A stretch of DNA of 64,000 bases from Paenibacillus daejeonensis DSM 15491 (lineage in GTDB: Bacteria; Bacillota; Bacilli; Paenibacillales; Paenibacillaceae). The stretch spans positions 957,418 through 1,021,417 of the forward strand of contig NZ_KB899659.1 of assembly GCF_000378385.1 (NCBI RefSeq). Direction: 5' to 3'. The notes under the pieces were generated by a model. It saw only the letters and a program-made list of their open reading frames with translations. It had not been told where the DNA came from and searched no databases. Numbering within the stretch: the stretch's first letter is position 1; each line of letters begins with the position of its first letter. This document shows positions 48,711 to 58,196 of the stretch, piece by piece. Both the position numbers and the translations under genes were made by a program.

Positions 48711-49958
48711 TCACTTGTTGATTCGCTTGCGCATCATATCCATGGGGCGCACAGGATGCTCTGTACGCAGCCGGACCAGCTGTAGCGGATGTCTTGCCGC
48801 ATTCAGAGGCTCACCTTGATCATCTGTCAATTCACCAACGATTTGCTTGAAGAAGCCCTCCGGTCCAAAAAATTCGATTTCTTGCCCCGGCTTGAAGTGA
48901 TTGCGCTGCTGAATCGTTGCCCAGCCCGTGGCTGGATCGTAATCCATGACCACGCCTGCAAAGTCGTAAGGCGCCGCCTTATCCTCTGCCTCATAGATAT
49001 GGTCCTCTGCCCCCGGCGTATCAAAGAAAAAACCGGTGTTGAGCGGACGATTGGCCGCTTTATTAATTTCTTCCACCCATGCCGGGTTTAATTCATAGCT
49101 GTCGGGATTCTCGAAATACGTATCGATCGCCTGCCGGTAGGCATTCACGACCGTAGCGACATAGTGAAGACTTTTCATTCGTCCTTCAATTTTAAAGCTG
49201 TCCACGCCGGACTCGATCAAAGCAGGCATATGTTCAATCATGCACAGGTCCTTGGAGCCCATCGTAAACAGGTCTTCTTCGTCTACCGCTCCCTGCTCTG
49301 GGACATGCAGGTCATACTTCCAACGACACGACTGACAGCACCCGCCGCGATTGGAATCCCGGTCTGTAAAATGATTGGACAATACACAGCGGCCTGAAAA
49401 AGAAGAACACATCGCCCCGTGGATGAATGCTTCAATTTCGATATCCACATTCGCTTTGATTTCTGCAATTTGCTCAAGACTGGTCTCCCGACCAAGGACG
49501 ACACGCGGCAGACCTTCATTTTTCCAAAACTGCACCGCTTGCCAATTAAGAGTGGATTGCTGGGTACTCAGATGTACCTCCAGCTTCGGGGACACGCGCA
49601 TCGCTGTCTCCACAATCAGCGGATCCGCCGCAATAATGGCTGCAATTCCAGCGGCCTCTAGCTCGCGGAGATAGTCTTCCAGGCCTTCGATATCTTCGTT
49701 GTGCGCATAAATATTGGTAGCGACGAACACTTTGGCACCATAGCGGGCAGCAAATTCTACACCCTCACGCATTTCATCAAACGTAAAATTATCGGCGTTG
49801 GAGCGAAGTCCGTATTTCTGGCCACCGATGTAGACGGCATCCGCACCATAATGCACGGCATATTTGAGCTTCTCCAAATTCCCAGCAGGCGCCAGCAGCT
49901 CAGGCCGCTCCAAACGATGGCGCTTGCCTTTCAAACGGGGCAGCACTTCTGTAGCCAT
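48711..49958 (-). CDS. yrrO: U32-family protein YrrO/TrhP-like (tRNA U34 hydroxylation)
   Basis: The 415-residue protein matches the peptidase U32 family with RPELLAPAGNLEKLKYAV, GADAVYIGG, FIHGAMCSSFSGRCVLSNH and the Cys-rich GGCCQSCRWKYDL, plus a C-terminal U32-associated domain. B. subtilis YrrO (TrhP2) acts with YrrN in prephenate-dependent hydroxylation of tRNA wobble uridine; the Cys set suggests an Fe-S site. It is last in the mltG-yrrN-yrrO run and separated from yrrN by a palindromic repeat insertion. Confidence 0.88.
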   Translation of the reverse strand: MATEVLPRLKGKRHRLERPELLAPAGNLEKLKYAVHYGADAVYIGGQKYGLRSNADNFTFDEMREGVEFAARYGAKVFVATNIYAHNEDIEGLEDYLRELEAAGIAAIIAADPLIVETAMRVSPKLEVHLSTQQSTLNWQAVQFWKNEGLPRVVLGRETSLEQIAEIKANVDIEIEAFIHGAMCSSFSGRCVLSNHFTDRDSNRGGCCQSCRWKYDLHVPEQGAVDEEDLFTMGSKDLCMIEHMPALIESGVDSFKIEGRMKSLHYVATVVNAYRQAIDTYFENPDSYELNPAWVEEINKAANRPLNTGFFFDTPGAEDHIYEAEDKAAPYDFAGVVMDYDPATGWATIQQRNHFKPGQEIEFFGPEGFFKQIVGELTDDQGEPLNAARHPLQLVRLRTEHPVRPMDMMRKRINK

Positions 49959-49989
49959 ATCCCGGCTCCTTTCTTATTAATTCTAAACA

Positions 49990-50160
49990 AGGCTGCCCTC
50001 AACGTATGAGCCTACAGTCACGGATCGATCTTACGATCGCTGTTGTCCCCAGATTTCTTGAATTGTTAACCGCTCTAGCGGTTGAAATCCGGGGACAAAG
50101 GCGAACGCTTCGCTTCTCCAGATTCGATCCGTGCCTCTCCGGCACGTTGGGAACAGCCTG
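49990..50160. repeat. Dispersed palindromic repeat, copy 1
   Basis: This 171-base element lies between two U32 genes. It shares GCCTACAGTCACGGATCGAT, TTGTCCCCAGATTTCTT, GGGGACAAAGGCGAACGCTT and the right-hand GTGCCTCTCCGGC with copy 2. Its centre is AACCGCTCTAGCGGTT where copy 2 has CCCCTTTAAGGGG, different bases but equal palindromy. Imperfect terminal repeats are GGCTG....AACG. It has no coding frame, so it resembles a MITE or REP-like element. Confidence 0.75.
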
Positions 50161-50170
50161 AAAACTTCAA

Positions 50171-51121
50171 TTAATATACTTGTTCTTTATAGAAAAATCC
50201 GAATGACAGCTCTCGGTCGGGGTCCTGTAGCGCCTGAATGGGCTCCAGTGCCGCTTCGTCAAACTGATAGCCTGCGGGATCCGCATAGTAGGCGTCGATG
50301 GCTTGACGATAGGCACGCACGACCGTTTCATTGTAGATGGTGCTCTTCATAAAGCCGTCGATTTTGAGGCTGTCTATGCCCGCCTCCAACAGCTCATGCA
50401 AGTTCTCCAGCATGCAGATGTCGTCCGAGCTCATGACATGGGTACCGTTGCTGTCTTCAAAGATGGGAAACCGCTCTTCCGGACGCTCGGCTTCCATAAG
50501 AAAAAGCCCTTGATCCTTGCCGGTTACTAATTGTCCAGGCGGGAGGTCCGCAGGTTTTGTCGTTCGATTATGGTCTGCGTAGCTCTGCAGCAAATATCTT
50601 TTGGAATGATAGATGTTTGTCATGCCGTGTACCTGCACTTCGACTTGCAGCTCCGTATGCTGCTTCATCTCCACAATCTGATCCATATTGAGCTCACGCG
50701 CGACTACAAAGCGAGTGGCGCCACGCCGCCCCCAGAAGTTAGCTGTGGCATAATTGGTCGAGGTCATCTCAGCATTCCAGTGCAGCCCCAGCTCAGGATG
50801 TGAAGCTCGTACTGTCATCAACACGGCGGGGTCACCGAATACAATGGCATCGACACCAGCCGCAGCAAGCGTATCGATATATCCTGGCAGCTCCGGCAAG
50901 CGTTCATTCTCAATCAGATTATTAATGGATACGTAGATCCGAACGCCTCTCGGCTTAGCCATGGCAACCGCAGCTGCGATCTGAGCCTCCGAGAATTCAC
51001 CAGCAAGTCTCATCCCGTATCGGGTCTCGCCGATGACAAACGCATCGGCTCCCGCTGCTATTAGACGCTCCAGCTCATCGAGGGAAGCTGCCGTACAGAG
51101 CAGCTCCGTTCTCTTACTCAT
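50171..51121 (-). CDS. yrrN: U32-family protein YrrN/TrhP-like
   Basis: The 316-residue protein is the shorter U32 paralogue: ELLCTAASLDELERLIAAGADAFVIG, then VEVQVHGMTNIYHSKRYLLQSY, and SLKIDGFMKSTIYNETVVRAYR. It lacks the C-terminal domain and much of the Cys cluster of YrrO, its expected partner in tRNA 5-hydroxyuridine formation. It follows mltG by 26 bases. In B. subtilis the methyltransferase gene trmR (yrrM) lies between mltG and yrrN; here it is absent. Confidence 0.85.
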   Translation of the reverse strand: MSKRTELLCTAASLDELERLIAAGADAFVIGETRYGMRLAGEFSEAQIAAAVAMAKPRGVRIYVSINNLIENERLPELPGYIDTLAAAGVDAIVFGDPAVLMTVRASHPELGLHWNAEMTSTNYATANFWGRRGATRFVVARELNMDQIVEMKQHTELQVEVQVHGMTNIYHSKRYLLQSYADHNRTTKPADLPPGQLVTGKDQGLFLMEAERPEERFPIFEDSNGTHVMSSDDICMLENLHELLEAGIDSLKIDGFMKSTIYNETVVRAYRQAIDAYYADPAGYQFDEAALEPIQALQDPDRELSFGFFYKEQVY

Positions 51122-51147
51122 ACTGCAACTCCTTTCCTGTGAGAATG

Positions 51148-52230
51148 TTATTGATTGGCCTCACTTAACCGCTTATTACGAAGATGCTCATTGTAGGTAA
51201 CGGAGAAATAATGACCACTTGTCCCATCCTTTTTGGTCACATAAAAAAAGTATTCCGTATCTTCCGGGTACAAGGCAGCTTCTATTGCTGCAAGACTCGG
51301 GCTTGCAATCGGGCCTGGTGGCAGTCCCGTCTGTTGATAGGTATTATATGGGCTCTCAATTAGCAGATCGCTCTCAAACAGTCTGTCCTTCTGCCTGCCC
51401 AGCGCGTATTGGACCGTTGCATCAATCTGCAGCATCATATTGTCCTGCAACCGGTTGTAAATGATACCCGCAACGACGGGGCGTTCCTCCGGCAGCACAA
51501 CCTCCCGTTCAATCATTGAAGCAATGGTCATCATTTCGTGAAAAGAAACCCCCAGCGTTTCGAGCTCATCTTCCCAGCCCTCCGGAAGCTGTTGCAGCTT
51601 ACGATCCAGCTCCGTCAACATCCGTGTGATGATGTCCTGCTCAGTGCTGTCCTTCACAAGCTCGTAAGTCTCAGGGAAGAGATAACCTTCAAGCAGTTGA
51701 TTCATTTGATCGGATACCGTAATTTTGCCTGCCGATACCGAAGCGGCCAGCATCGTCTGTGAAGCGGCAACTTCTAAAAACCGCTCTTCGTCGACCAAGC
51801 CTTGCGCTGCCAGTCGCTCCGCCATTTGCGTCACGGTATAGCCTTCCGGAACCGTAAAACGAATGGTATCCTCCAGAAGGGTGTCGCCGCTGTTCAGCTT
51901 GGCGATAATCGCATCCAGCTCCATTCCCGGGTGCAATTCGTAGGCACCTGCTTTGAATGCGGGACCTTCATCTTTCAGACGCAAATAATATTTGAAAATA
52001 AAACTATTGCGAATGATGCCTTCCTTCTCCAACGTCTCGGCTACTCGGCCAGGCGATGAGCCTCGTGCAACCTCAACCCGTACCGCTTCTCCGGTTGGAG
52101 CCGGACGCAGTCCGTTCCAGAGATATAATGCCACACTACTGATTCCAATCAACATCACGCCCAGAATCGAGCTGATGACAATCAAGGTGATTCGATTCTT
52201 GCGTTTGCGACGATAGGTTCTAGCATCCAC
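51148..52230 (-). CDS. mltG: Endolytic transglycosylase MltG (YceG family)
   Basis: The 360-residue protein has one membrane anchor (about residues 14-36), a LysM-like part (EVARGSSPGRVAETLEKEGIIRN) and the YceG catalytic domain. The predicted catalytic Glu is in SMIEREVVLPEERPVVAGIIYNRL, followed by MLQIDATVQYALG, SPYNTYQQTGLPPGPIASPSLAAIEAAL. It cleaves nascent glycan chains and so limits peptidoglycan strand length. It starts with ATG. A strong hairpin separates it from the DUF1292 pair upstream. Confidence 0.92.
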   Translation of the reverse strand: MDARTYRRKRKNRITLIVISSILGVMLIGISSVALYLWNGLRPAPTGEAVRVEVARGSSPGRVAETLEKEGIIRNSFIFKYYLRLKDEGPAFKAGAYELHPGMELDAIIAKLNSGDTLLEDTIRFTVPEGYTVTQMAERLAAQGLVDEERFLEVAASQTMLAASVSAGKITVSDQMNQLLEGYLFPETYELVKDSTEQDIITRMLTELDRKLQQLPEGWEDELETLGVSFHEMMTIASMIEREVVLPEERPVVAGIIYNRLQDNMMLQIDATVQYALGRQKDRLFESDLLIESPYNTYQQTGLPPGPIASPSLAAIEAALYPEDTEYFFYVTKKDGTSGHYFSVTYNEHLRNKRLSEANQ

Positions 52231-52269
52231 GCCTTCAAGTCCCCCTTGCCATATCTAAGCTTACAAGTG

Positions 52270-52319
52270 CATAGCATTTCAAAAAGGACGGGGGTCGCCG
52301 TCCTTTTTGAAATGCTATG
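52270..52319. terminator. 21-bp perfect inverted repeat, strong bidirectional hairpin
   Basis: Arms at 52270-52290 and 52299-52319 are perfectly complementary over 21 bases with an 8-base loop. CCGTCCTTTTTG within the arm provides a terminator-like T tract in both directions. It lies between the DUF1292 genes and mltG. The arms are longer than ordinary terminators need. Confidence 0.75.
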
Positions 52320-52334
52320 ATCAGTCGATCAAAT

Positions 52335-52652
52335 CTAAGGCCGTTCCTCGTCTCTGAACAACAGATCGTCATAAGCCTCTGCCGCCGCTTCCCATTCATC
52401 CTCGTCAGTCACAGCATCGAGTTCGAATTCACCGTCAGGCTGTTCAGCGATCCGAAAAAAAGCAAGCTCATCGAGCTTCTTCATCGCTGCGGTCTGCAGA
52501 GCTGCGTAGGCTTGACCGTTCAAGCGGTATTCGGCAGCGATGAGATACATCTCCTCGCTGCCGTCCTCCGCAACCAGAGCGAGCTGTCGGCCATACTTGC
52601 TGCGCAAGGCATCCTGAGCGCCAGGCCAACCTGAGACTTCATCGCTCGACAT
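52335..52652 (-). CDS. DUF1292-like protein, second copy
   Basis: The 105-residue acidic protein (MSSDEVSGWPGAQDA...) has the DUF1292 pattern of short beta strands and a tail of Glu/Asp (DAVTDEDEWEAAAEAYDDLL). GAGGAAGCTTAAC precedes the ATG at 52652; the longer frame overlaps the first DUF1292 gene out of frame. It starts one base after that gene and is probably translated with it. The function of DUF1292 proteins is unknown. Confidence 0.65.
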   Translation of the reverse strand: MSSDEVSGWPGAQDALRSKYGRQLALVAEDGSEEMYLIAAEYRLNGQAYAALQTAAMKKLDELAFFRIAEQPDGEFELDAVTDEDEWEAAAEAYDDLLFRDEERP

Positions 52653-52653
52653 G

Positions 52654-52959
52654 TTAAGCTTCCTCTTCCATCTCGGCAAGCAGAGTATTGAAGGTCTCTT
52701 CGACCATATTCCACTCTTCTTCGCTCTCAATGGTGTACAACTTGAGGTCGTCGCCGTCTTCTTCGTACCGGAAGGCATACACTTCTTCAGACTCCTCGTC
52801 CTCGCCCTCTTCTTCATGCAGCGGCACAACCATCATGTATTTTTGTTCGGAGCCGTCTACTTCGAATTTCATAATGACTTCGAATTCTTCTTCATTGCCC
52901 TCTTCATCCGGAATATAAATAATTTCCGGCTCTTCGAACTGCATGTCGTCATTTGTCAT
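52654..52959 (-). CDS. yrzB: DUF1292 protein (YrzB-like)
   Basis: The 101-residue very acidic protein (MTNDDMQFEEPEIIYIPDEEGNE...) is the DUF1292/YrzB type, found in this gene cluster in Bacillus. AGGTGAGGGTAAAG precedes the ATG at 52959. It lies between ruvX and a second DUF1292-like gene. Function unknown; conserved linkage with mltG and ruvX suggests an envelope or DNA-maintenance role. Confidence 0.82.
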   Translation of the reverse strand: MTNDDMQFEEPEIIYIPDEEGNEEEFEVIMKFEVDGSEQKYMMVVPLHEEEGEDEESEEVYAFRYEEDGDDLKLYTIESEEEWNMVEETFNTLLAEMEEEA

Positions 52960-52967
52960 CTTTACCC

Positions 52968-53384
52968 TCACCTTTTCGTTTTAGAGTCGAGATAATTTTG
53001 CAAAATGAGCGCTGCCGCCATTTTGTCCACCACTTGCTTGCGCTTCTTGCGGCTGATGTCCGCTTCGAGCAAAGTGCGCTCTGCGGATACGGTGGTCAGC
53101 CGTTCATCCCAAAGGTGAACAGGTAAGTTCAGTTGCTCGCGCAAGGATTGCGCAAAAGCGATGCAAATTTCGCCACGCGGGCCGATCGTGCCATTCATAT
53201 TCTTGGGCAGACCGACGACGATCTCGGACACCTCATGCTCCTTGACAAGCGATGCTAGCTCCTCAAGCTCCGAGTCGTCCCTGCGTTTGTGTACGACCCC
53301 TAAGCCCTGGGCTGTCCAGCGAAACGCGTCACTGACCGCTACGCCGATGTTGCGGTCGCCGTAATCCAATCCCATAATGCGCAT
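52968..53384 (-). CDS. ruvX: Holliday-junction resolvase-like RuvX/YqgF
   Basis: The 138-residue protein has the RNase-H-like core MRIMGLDYGDRNIGVAVSD with the first catalytic Asp, EIVVGLPKNMNG, WDERLTTVSAERTLLE and a C-terminal DKMAAALILQNYLD with the last acidic residue. YqgF proteins take part in rRNA processing or junction resolution; the exact substrate is debated. It follows ireB by about 36 bases and precedes the DUF1292 gene. Confidence 0.9.
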   Translation of the reverse strand: MRIMGLDYGDRNIGVAVSDAFRWTAQGLGVVHKRRDDSELEELASLVKEHEVSEIVVGLPKNMNGTIGPRGEICIAFAQSLREQLNLPVHLWDERLTTVSAERTLLEADISRKKRKQVVDKMAAALILQNYLDSKTKR

Positions 53385-53420
53385 TAGCTAATCCGGCCTC
53401 ATTTCGAATAAGGTGTTCGC

Positions 53421-53681
53421 TTATCTGTGCTGACGAAGATAATTCCGGACGAGCTCTTCAATTAATTCGTCGCGCTCTTTCCTGCGGATCAGACTTCTGG
53501 CGTTGTTGTGACGCGGAATGTAAGCCGGATCCCCGGAGAGCAGATAACCGACGATCTGGTTGATCGGATTGTAGTCCTTCTCCACCAGCGCATCGTACAC
53601 GCTCAGCAGGATTTCCTGCGAAGAGGATTCCATCTCTTCCGGGTTCACATCAAACTTCATCGTTTTATCCATGGAACTCAT
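53421..53681 (-). CDS. ireB: IreB/UPF0297 regulatory phosphoprotein
   Basis: The 86-residue protein ([20 protein letters not shown]...) matches the UPF0297/IreB family by length and the [38 protein letters not shown] segment. In enterococci IreB is a substrate of the IreK Ser/Thr kinase controlling cell-wall stress tolerance. It lies between alaS and ruvX as in Bacillus. GAGGTGCTGGCA precedes the ATG at 53681. Confidence 0.9.
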   Translation of the reverse strand: MSSMDKTMKFDVNPEEMESSSQEILLSVYDALVEKDYNPINQIVGYLLSGDPAYIPRHNNARSLIRRKERDELIEELVRNYLRQHR

Positions 53682-53724
53682 TGCCAGCACCTCGCTTTCA
53701 GGTAAAGCAGTTATGCTAACTCTA

Positions 53725-56361
53725 TCATATCACACTTGACTGCGAAAGAACCAGTTCTTCCGCAAGCTGCAAGGCTTCTTGAAGCTTCGATGGATCCTTG
53801 CCGCCAGCCTGCGCCATGTCCGGACGACCGCCGCCGCCCCCGCCGCAGCGGGCAGCAAGCTCTTTAATCAGCTTACCGGCATGGAAGCCTTGCTTCACTA
53901 GCTCGGGAGAAACAGATACGACGAGATTTACTTTGTCCTCCTGTACAGCTCCAAGCACCAGGATGCTTTGCTGCAATTTGCCCTTGAGCTCGTCGGCAAT
54001 CCCCCGCAGCGCCTCCATTCCGGATACTTTGACTTCAGCGGCCAGAAGCGTCACGCCTCCGACTTGCTTAGCCTGGTTTTCCAGCGAACCCGCTTCAATG
54101 CGGCCCAGTCTGGCTTGCAGTGCTTCCTTGTCCCGGCCTAGCTCTTTGACCTGGACATACAAGCCTTCGATCCGCTTGGGCACGTCCGGAAGCGACGACT
54201 TGAGCAGGTCCGCAGCCTGCTTGAGCAGGTCCAGTTGCCCATCCATATGAGCGTATGCAAACTTGCCGGTTACCGCCTCAATCCGTCGTACGCCTGAGCC
54301 AATGCCGGACTCGCTTATCAGCTTGAAGATGCCAATCTGCGAAGTATTGGCCACGTGACAGCCGCCACACAGCTCAATGCTGTAATCCCCGACTTGAACG
54401 ACACGGACAATGTCACCATATTTTTCTCCGAACAGCGCCATGGCGCCCATAGCTCTGGCTTCGGCAATTGGCTTGGAGGCAATCGACACCGGCGTCGCCG
54501 TCCAGATCTGCTCATTCACCCGGCGCTCGATCGCCGTGAGCTCCTGCTCACTGATGCTGCCGAAGTGAGAGAAGTCAAACCGCAGGCGCTCAGCTTCAAC
54601 CAGCGACCCCGCTTGGTTGACATGATCGCCAAGCACTTCTTTGAGCGCTTTGTGGAGCAGATGCGTAGCCGTATGATTCTTGATAATATCTTCTCTTGCT
54701 TGACGTGACACCTCGGCACGAACTGTATCGCCGACACGGAGCACACCCGAAGTAATGACCGTACGATGTACAGGTTGACCCTGAGGCGCCTTGAACACCG
54801 CCTCGACGGAAGCCTCCAGACCGCCAGCAGCCTGCAGAATACCATGGTCGCTAATCTGGCCACCGCTCTCCGCGTAGAACGGAGTTACGTCCAGCACGAC
54901 AAGCGCGGTGCTGCCTGCATGTGCGAAATCAACATTTTGCTCATCAACAATAATCGCCTGAACTACGGCATTCGATACCAATTCATTATATCCAATGAAC
55001 TCGGACTTAACCGCCAGCTCGGAGAGCGGTCCACCCTGCACTTTCATGCTGCCTGTATCTGCACGAGCCGCCCGCGCCCGCTCCCGCTGCCGCTCCATGG
55101 CCGCTTCGAAGCCTTCGCGATCGACTTGCAGTCCATGCTCCAAGGCGTAATCCTCGGTCAGATCAAGCGGGAATCCAAAGGTATCATACAGACGGAAGCA
55201 ATCTTCGCCGTCAATGACCTGCGCTCCTGCCTCCTTGGCTTTGTCGGCCAAATCCGCCAGAATAGCCAAGCCGTCTGAAAGGGTTTCGTGGAACCGCTCT
55301 TCCTCCGTGCGGATAACCCGTTCGATGAATTCACGCTTTTCGACGATTTCGCTGTAATAGCTACCCATGATTTCGCCGACAACCGGGGTCAGGCTATACA
55401 GGAAGGGACGATCGATGCCCAGCTTTTTGCCGTAGCGCACAGCCCGTCTGAGCAGACGACGCATGACATAGCCGCGCCCTTCATTGGAAGGCATAACACC
55501 GTCTCCGACCGTGAACGCAACGGTGCGGATATGATCGGCAATGACTTTCAGCGCGATATCCGTCTCATTCTGCTCCTGGTAACGGACGCCTGCGATCTCG
55601 CAGGTGCGGTCAATAATCGGACGGAACAGATCGGTATCGAAGTTCGAGTCCACGTCCTGCAGGACAGAAGCAAAGCGTTCGAGTCCTGCGCCGGTATCAA
55701 TATTTTTATTTGGCAGCGGTGTGTAGCTGCCGTCTTTATTATGGTTGAATTGAGAGAAAACCAGATTCCAGATCTCTAGGAAGCGCTCGTTCTCCCCGCC
55801 TACGGTGCAGTCCGGATCAGACAGATCGCCGTACTTCTCGCCCCGGTCGTAGAAAATTTCGGTACAAGGACCACAAGGACCTTCTCCAATATCCCAGAAG
55901 TTGTCTTGCAGCTTGACGATCCGTTCAGCCGGCAGACCGATCTTCTCGTTCCACAGGCGGAAGGCTTCCTCGTCTTCAGGGTAGACCGTAACGGAGAGCC
56001 GTTCTGGATCAAAGCCGATCCACTGAGGACTGGTGAGAAATTCCCACGCCCATGTAATGGCTTCTTCCTTGAAGTAGTCGCCAATCGAGAAATTGCCCAG
56101 CATCTCAAAAAACGTATGATGACGTCGGGTTTTACCGACATTCTCAATATCGTTGGTGCGGATACATTTCTGCGAGTTGGCAATCCGCGGATTGTCCGGT
56201 GCCACGCGGCCGTCAAAGTACGGCTTGAGCGGCGCCATCCCGGCATTAATCCACAATAGCGAAGGATCGTTGTGCGGCACAAGCGATGCGCTAGGCTCGA
56301 TCGTATGTCCCTTGCTCTCAAAAAACGCGAGCCATTTGGAACGAATTTCACTTGCTTTCAT
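53725..56361 (-). CDS. alaS: Alanine-tRNA ligase AlaS
   Basis: The 878-residue class II enzyme charges tRNA-Ala. The N-terminal catalytic core ([19 protein letters not shown]..., [33 protein letters not shown]) is followed by tRNA recognition, an editing domain with [11 protein letters not shown] and CGGCHVANT (zinc and editing His/Cys residues), and the C-Ala oligomerisation domain with [15 protein letters not shown]. Length is normal. I chose the ATG at 56361; it follows GGGGG after the T-box leader. The gene has its own promoter and Ala T-box. Confidence 0.96.
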   Translation of the reverse strand: MKASEIRSKWLAFFESKGHTIEPSASLVPHNDPSLLWINAGMAPLKPYFDGRVAPDNPRIANSQKCIRTNDIENVGKTRRHHTFFEMLGNFSIGDYFKEEAITWAWEFLTSPQWIGFDPERLSVTVYPEDEEAFRLWNEKIGLPAERIVKLQDNFWDIGEGPCGPCTEIFYDRGEKYGDLSDPDCTVGGENERFLEIWNLVFSQFNHNKDGSYTPLPNKNIDTGAGLERFASVLQDVDSNFDTDLFRPIIDRTCEIAGVRYQEQNETDIALKVIADHIRTVAFTVGDGVMPSNEGRGYVMRRLLRRAVRYGKKLGIDRPFLYSLTPVVGEIMGSYYSEIVEKREFIERVIRTEEERFHETLSDGLAILADLADKAKEAGAQVIDGEDCFRLYDTFGFPLDLTEDYALEHGLQVDREGFEAAMERQRERARAARADTGSMKVQGGPLSELAVKSEFIGYNELVSNAVVQAIIVDEQNVDFAHAGSTALVVLDVTPFYAESGGQISDHGILQAAGGLEASVEAVFKAPQGQPVHRTVITSGVLRVGDTVRAEVSRQAREDIIKNHTATHLLHKALKEVLGDHVNQAGSLVEAERLRFDFSHFGSISEQELTAIERRVNEQIWTATPVSIASKPIAEARAMGAMALFGEKYGDIVRVVQVGDYSIELCGGCHVANTSQIGIFKLISESGIGSGVRRIEAVTGKFAYAHMDGQLDLLKQAADLLKSSLPDVPKRIEGLYVQVKELGRDKEALQARLGRIEAGSLENQAKQVGGVTLLAAEVKVSGMEALRGIADELKGKLQQSILVLGAVQEDKVNLVVSVSPELVKQGFHAGKLIKELAARCGGGGGGRPDMAQAGGKDPSKLQEALQLAEELVLSQSSVI

Positions 56362-56389
56362 AGTTGTCACAGCCCCCATTGTCATAAAA

Positions 56390-56690
56390 AAATTAAAAAA
56401 ATCGCCCCTACAATTGCAGGGACGAATCTCATTCGCGGTACCACCCTGGTTATCTCAGTCCAGCCGTCCATACTCGGTTAGCGGGATCGTGATCGCCTTC
56501 GTTGGACGATAACGGGTCCTCACCGGTAGAGTTCGTCTACACTCCAAAATTGGCTTTCGGCGGTTCTTCGTCAAGAAGTTCTTGCAGCCGACTATCAACG
56601 CCTGACAGGCAAATGGATAGCGGAACTCCCTCTCTGGATAACGGGCTACAGCCTACTTCATTTCATCATCGCTTTTGGTAATTTAAGTAC
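56390..56690 (-). promoter_or_regulatory. T-box leader (alanine) with terminator
   Basis: The alaS leader contains the T-box core AGGGTGGTACCGCG (56434-56447, minus strand) and an intrinsic terminator (CGTCCCT...AGGGGCG followed by TTTTTTT, 56390-56424). Upstream stems include an AGTA-like bulge region. Uncharged tRNA-Ala binding favours the antiterminator. Alanine specificity is inferred from the gene. Confidence 0.88.
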
Positions 56691-56720
56691 AGTATAGCCG
56701 CAGCTGCCGCAAGCTGTCAA
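56691..56720 (-). promoter_or_regulatory. alaS promoter
   Basis: The minus strand reads TTGACA, 18 bases, TATACT, both strong matches. It overlaps the 3' end of the AI-2E gene and drives the T-box leader. Confidence 0.8.
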
Positions 56721-57811
56721 ATCGTCTTTCGACGGATGTAATACGCAAACAAATGCTGAAGGATCACCTTCAGAGCAGCAAAAATCGGAACTGCGATAAT
56801 CATGCCCGGAATGCCTGCTGCTTCTCCGCCAACGAGCAAGGCAAAAATAATGAATAAAGGATGCATGTGCAACGTCCGGCCGACAACCTGAGGCGAGATC
56901 ACGTTGCCTTCCAACACCTGACAGATGAGATTGATGACCAGCACCAGGAGCACCATTTTCCAAGATATCGTTGCTGCCATGATCAGAGCCGGCGCTGCGC
57001 CGAAAAAAGGCCCTACATAAGGAATAATATTGAATATCGCTACAATTCCGGCAAGCAGCAGTGGATACGGCAAGCCGATTGCCCAGTATCCGATATACGC
57101 AAGCAATCCGACCAACAGACAGACGATGACTTGTCCGCGGATATAACTGCCCAATGCCTCGTCGATTTCCTTCAATAAACGGATGACTCCCTGTCTGTGG
57201 GAGCGGGGCACGTAGGTAATCACTGTGCGCTCAAATACGTCTAGATCCTTCAATATATAGAACGCTAAAAACGGAATGATAAATACAATAAAGACGGCCC
57301 CCAGCATCGCACCCAAGTTATTAACGAACTCCAGCAGTGCGGTAGAGGCCCGCTGCTCCAGTTGCATCAACGAGTGCCGGATGCCCTGCCTTAGTCCTTC
57401 CGGAATCAGCGAGTGGTTACTCATCTGATCATAGTATTGCTGCGCTCTGAGCGTCAGCTCCGGCATATGGTCATTCAACTCATTCAGCTGTCTGATCAGC
57501 AAGGGGATGGCATGCATCAGTATAACCGTTATGGCAGCCAAAAAAACGGCATAGATCAGCAACACGGCGATCGCGCGGGGCACTCGACGGTCTGATAACA
57601 GGCTTACAATGGGATTCAAAATATACGAGACAATCATCGCTAGAATAAACGGCCCCAATACGGCTTTGCCGAAACTGTAAACGAACAGTAAAATGGGTTT
57701 GACGAGCAATAGCAAAAAAAGAGCCAACAGGCCAAGAATTCCGAATATCATGATGCCCATTGCCCTGCTCCGCATCCATCTCTCCACGTTACTTCCGCTC
57801 CCTTCCCGCAT
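56717..57811 (-). CDS. AI-2E-type membrane transporter, second
   Basis: The 364-residue member of the AI-2E/UPF0118 family corresponds by position to B. subtilis YrrI. About eight membrane segments are visible, plus a soluble central part (residues about 100-150) and the conserved VAIFNIIPYVGPFFGAAPALIMA and GNVISPQVVGRTLHMHPLFIIFALL. Function in this branch is unknown. It differs clearly from the AI-2E paralogue at 40838-42037. A hairpin with a TTATTTTGTTTT tail lies upstream. Confidence 0.82.
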   Translation of the reverse strand: MREGSGSNVERWMRSRAMGIMIFGILGLLALFLLLLVKPILLFVYSFGKAVLGPFILAMIVSYILNPIVSLLSDRRVPRAIAVLLIYAVFLAAITVILMHAIPLLIRQLNELNDHMPELTLRAQQYYDQMSNHSLIPEGLRQGIRHSLMQLEQRASTALLEFVNNLGAMLGAVFIVFIIPFLAFYILKDLDVFERTVITYVPRSHRQGVIRLLKEIDEALGSYIRGQVIVCLLVGLLAYIGYWAIGLPYPLLLAGIVAIFNIIPYVGPFFGAAPALIMAATISWKMVLLVLVINLICQVLEGNVISPQVVGRTLHMHPLFIIFALLVGGEAAGIPGMIIAVPIFAALKVILQHLFAYYIRRKTI

Positions 57812-57953
57812 TACTGCCCCAGCATGTCCTTACAGTATATGTAATTTTGCGAGTGGTCATCCGGGAATGTCAGAGCAAAACAAAATAACCCCACAAAGTG
57901 GAGCCTTTTCTTCGAAGATTAGCCAGAACCTATGCGGGGACCCCGAGAATCAT

Positions 57954-57984
57954 AAAAAAAGGACAGCCCGCAGGCCGTCCTCTG
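57954..57984 (-). terminator. Terminator of the YrzR/zinc-ribbon gene
   Basis: GGACGGCC-TGCG-GGCTGTCC followed by TTTTTTTA on the minus strand, just after the 63-residue zinc-ribbon gene. Confidence 0.82.
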
Positions 57985-57990
57985 GTTTCG

Positions 57991-58182
57991 TTACATATGC
58001 ATTTGCGGCATTTCCTCTTCGAAGAATAGATCGTCAAGCGAGCTCAACGTGCCGTCTTCCTCTACTTGGTAAACAGACATTTTGTCGCCGTTCACCGTTA
58101 GCTCAATGAAGCAGCCCCAACAGTAAAACTGATGGCTGCCAATCTTGCCAATATCCTTTGAATTGCAGTTGGGACATTTCAT
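57991..58182 (-). CDS. Small zinc-ribbon protein
   Basis: The 63-residue protein starts MKCPNCNSKDIGKIG and has FYCWGCFIEL. The two Cys-pairs (CPNC, CWGC) make a zinc ribbon, followed by an acidic tail. It occupies the position of B. subtilis yrzR between yrrD and the AI-2E gene. Its role is unknown. Confidence 0.72.
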   Translation of the reverse strand: MKCPNCNSKDIGKIGSHQFYCWGCFIELTVNGDKMSVYQVEEDGTLSSLDDLFFEEEMPQMHM

Positions 58183-58196
58183 ACCACTGGTCTCCC

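Noticed and set aside
57886-57915. A second hairpin before the AI-2E gene (CTCCAC-TTT-GTGGGG then TTATTTTGTTTT).
   Set aside because: It could be a weak terminator or attenuator, but it follows a complete terminator and has no clear gene to serve, so I did not list it as a feature.
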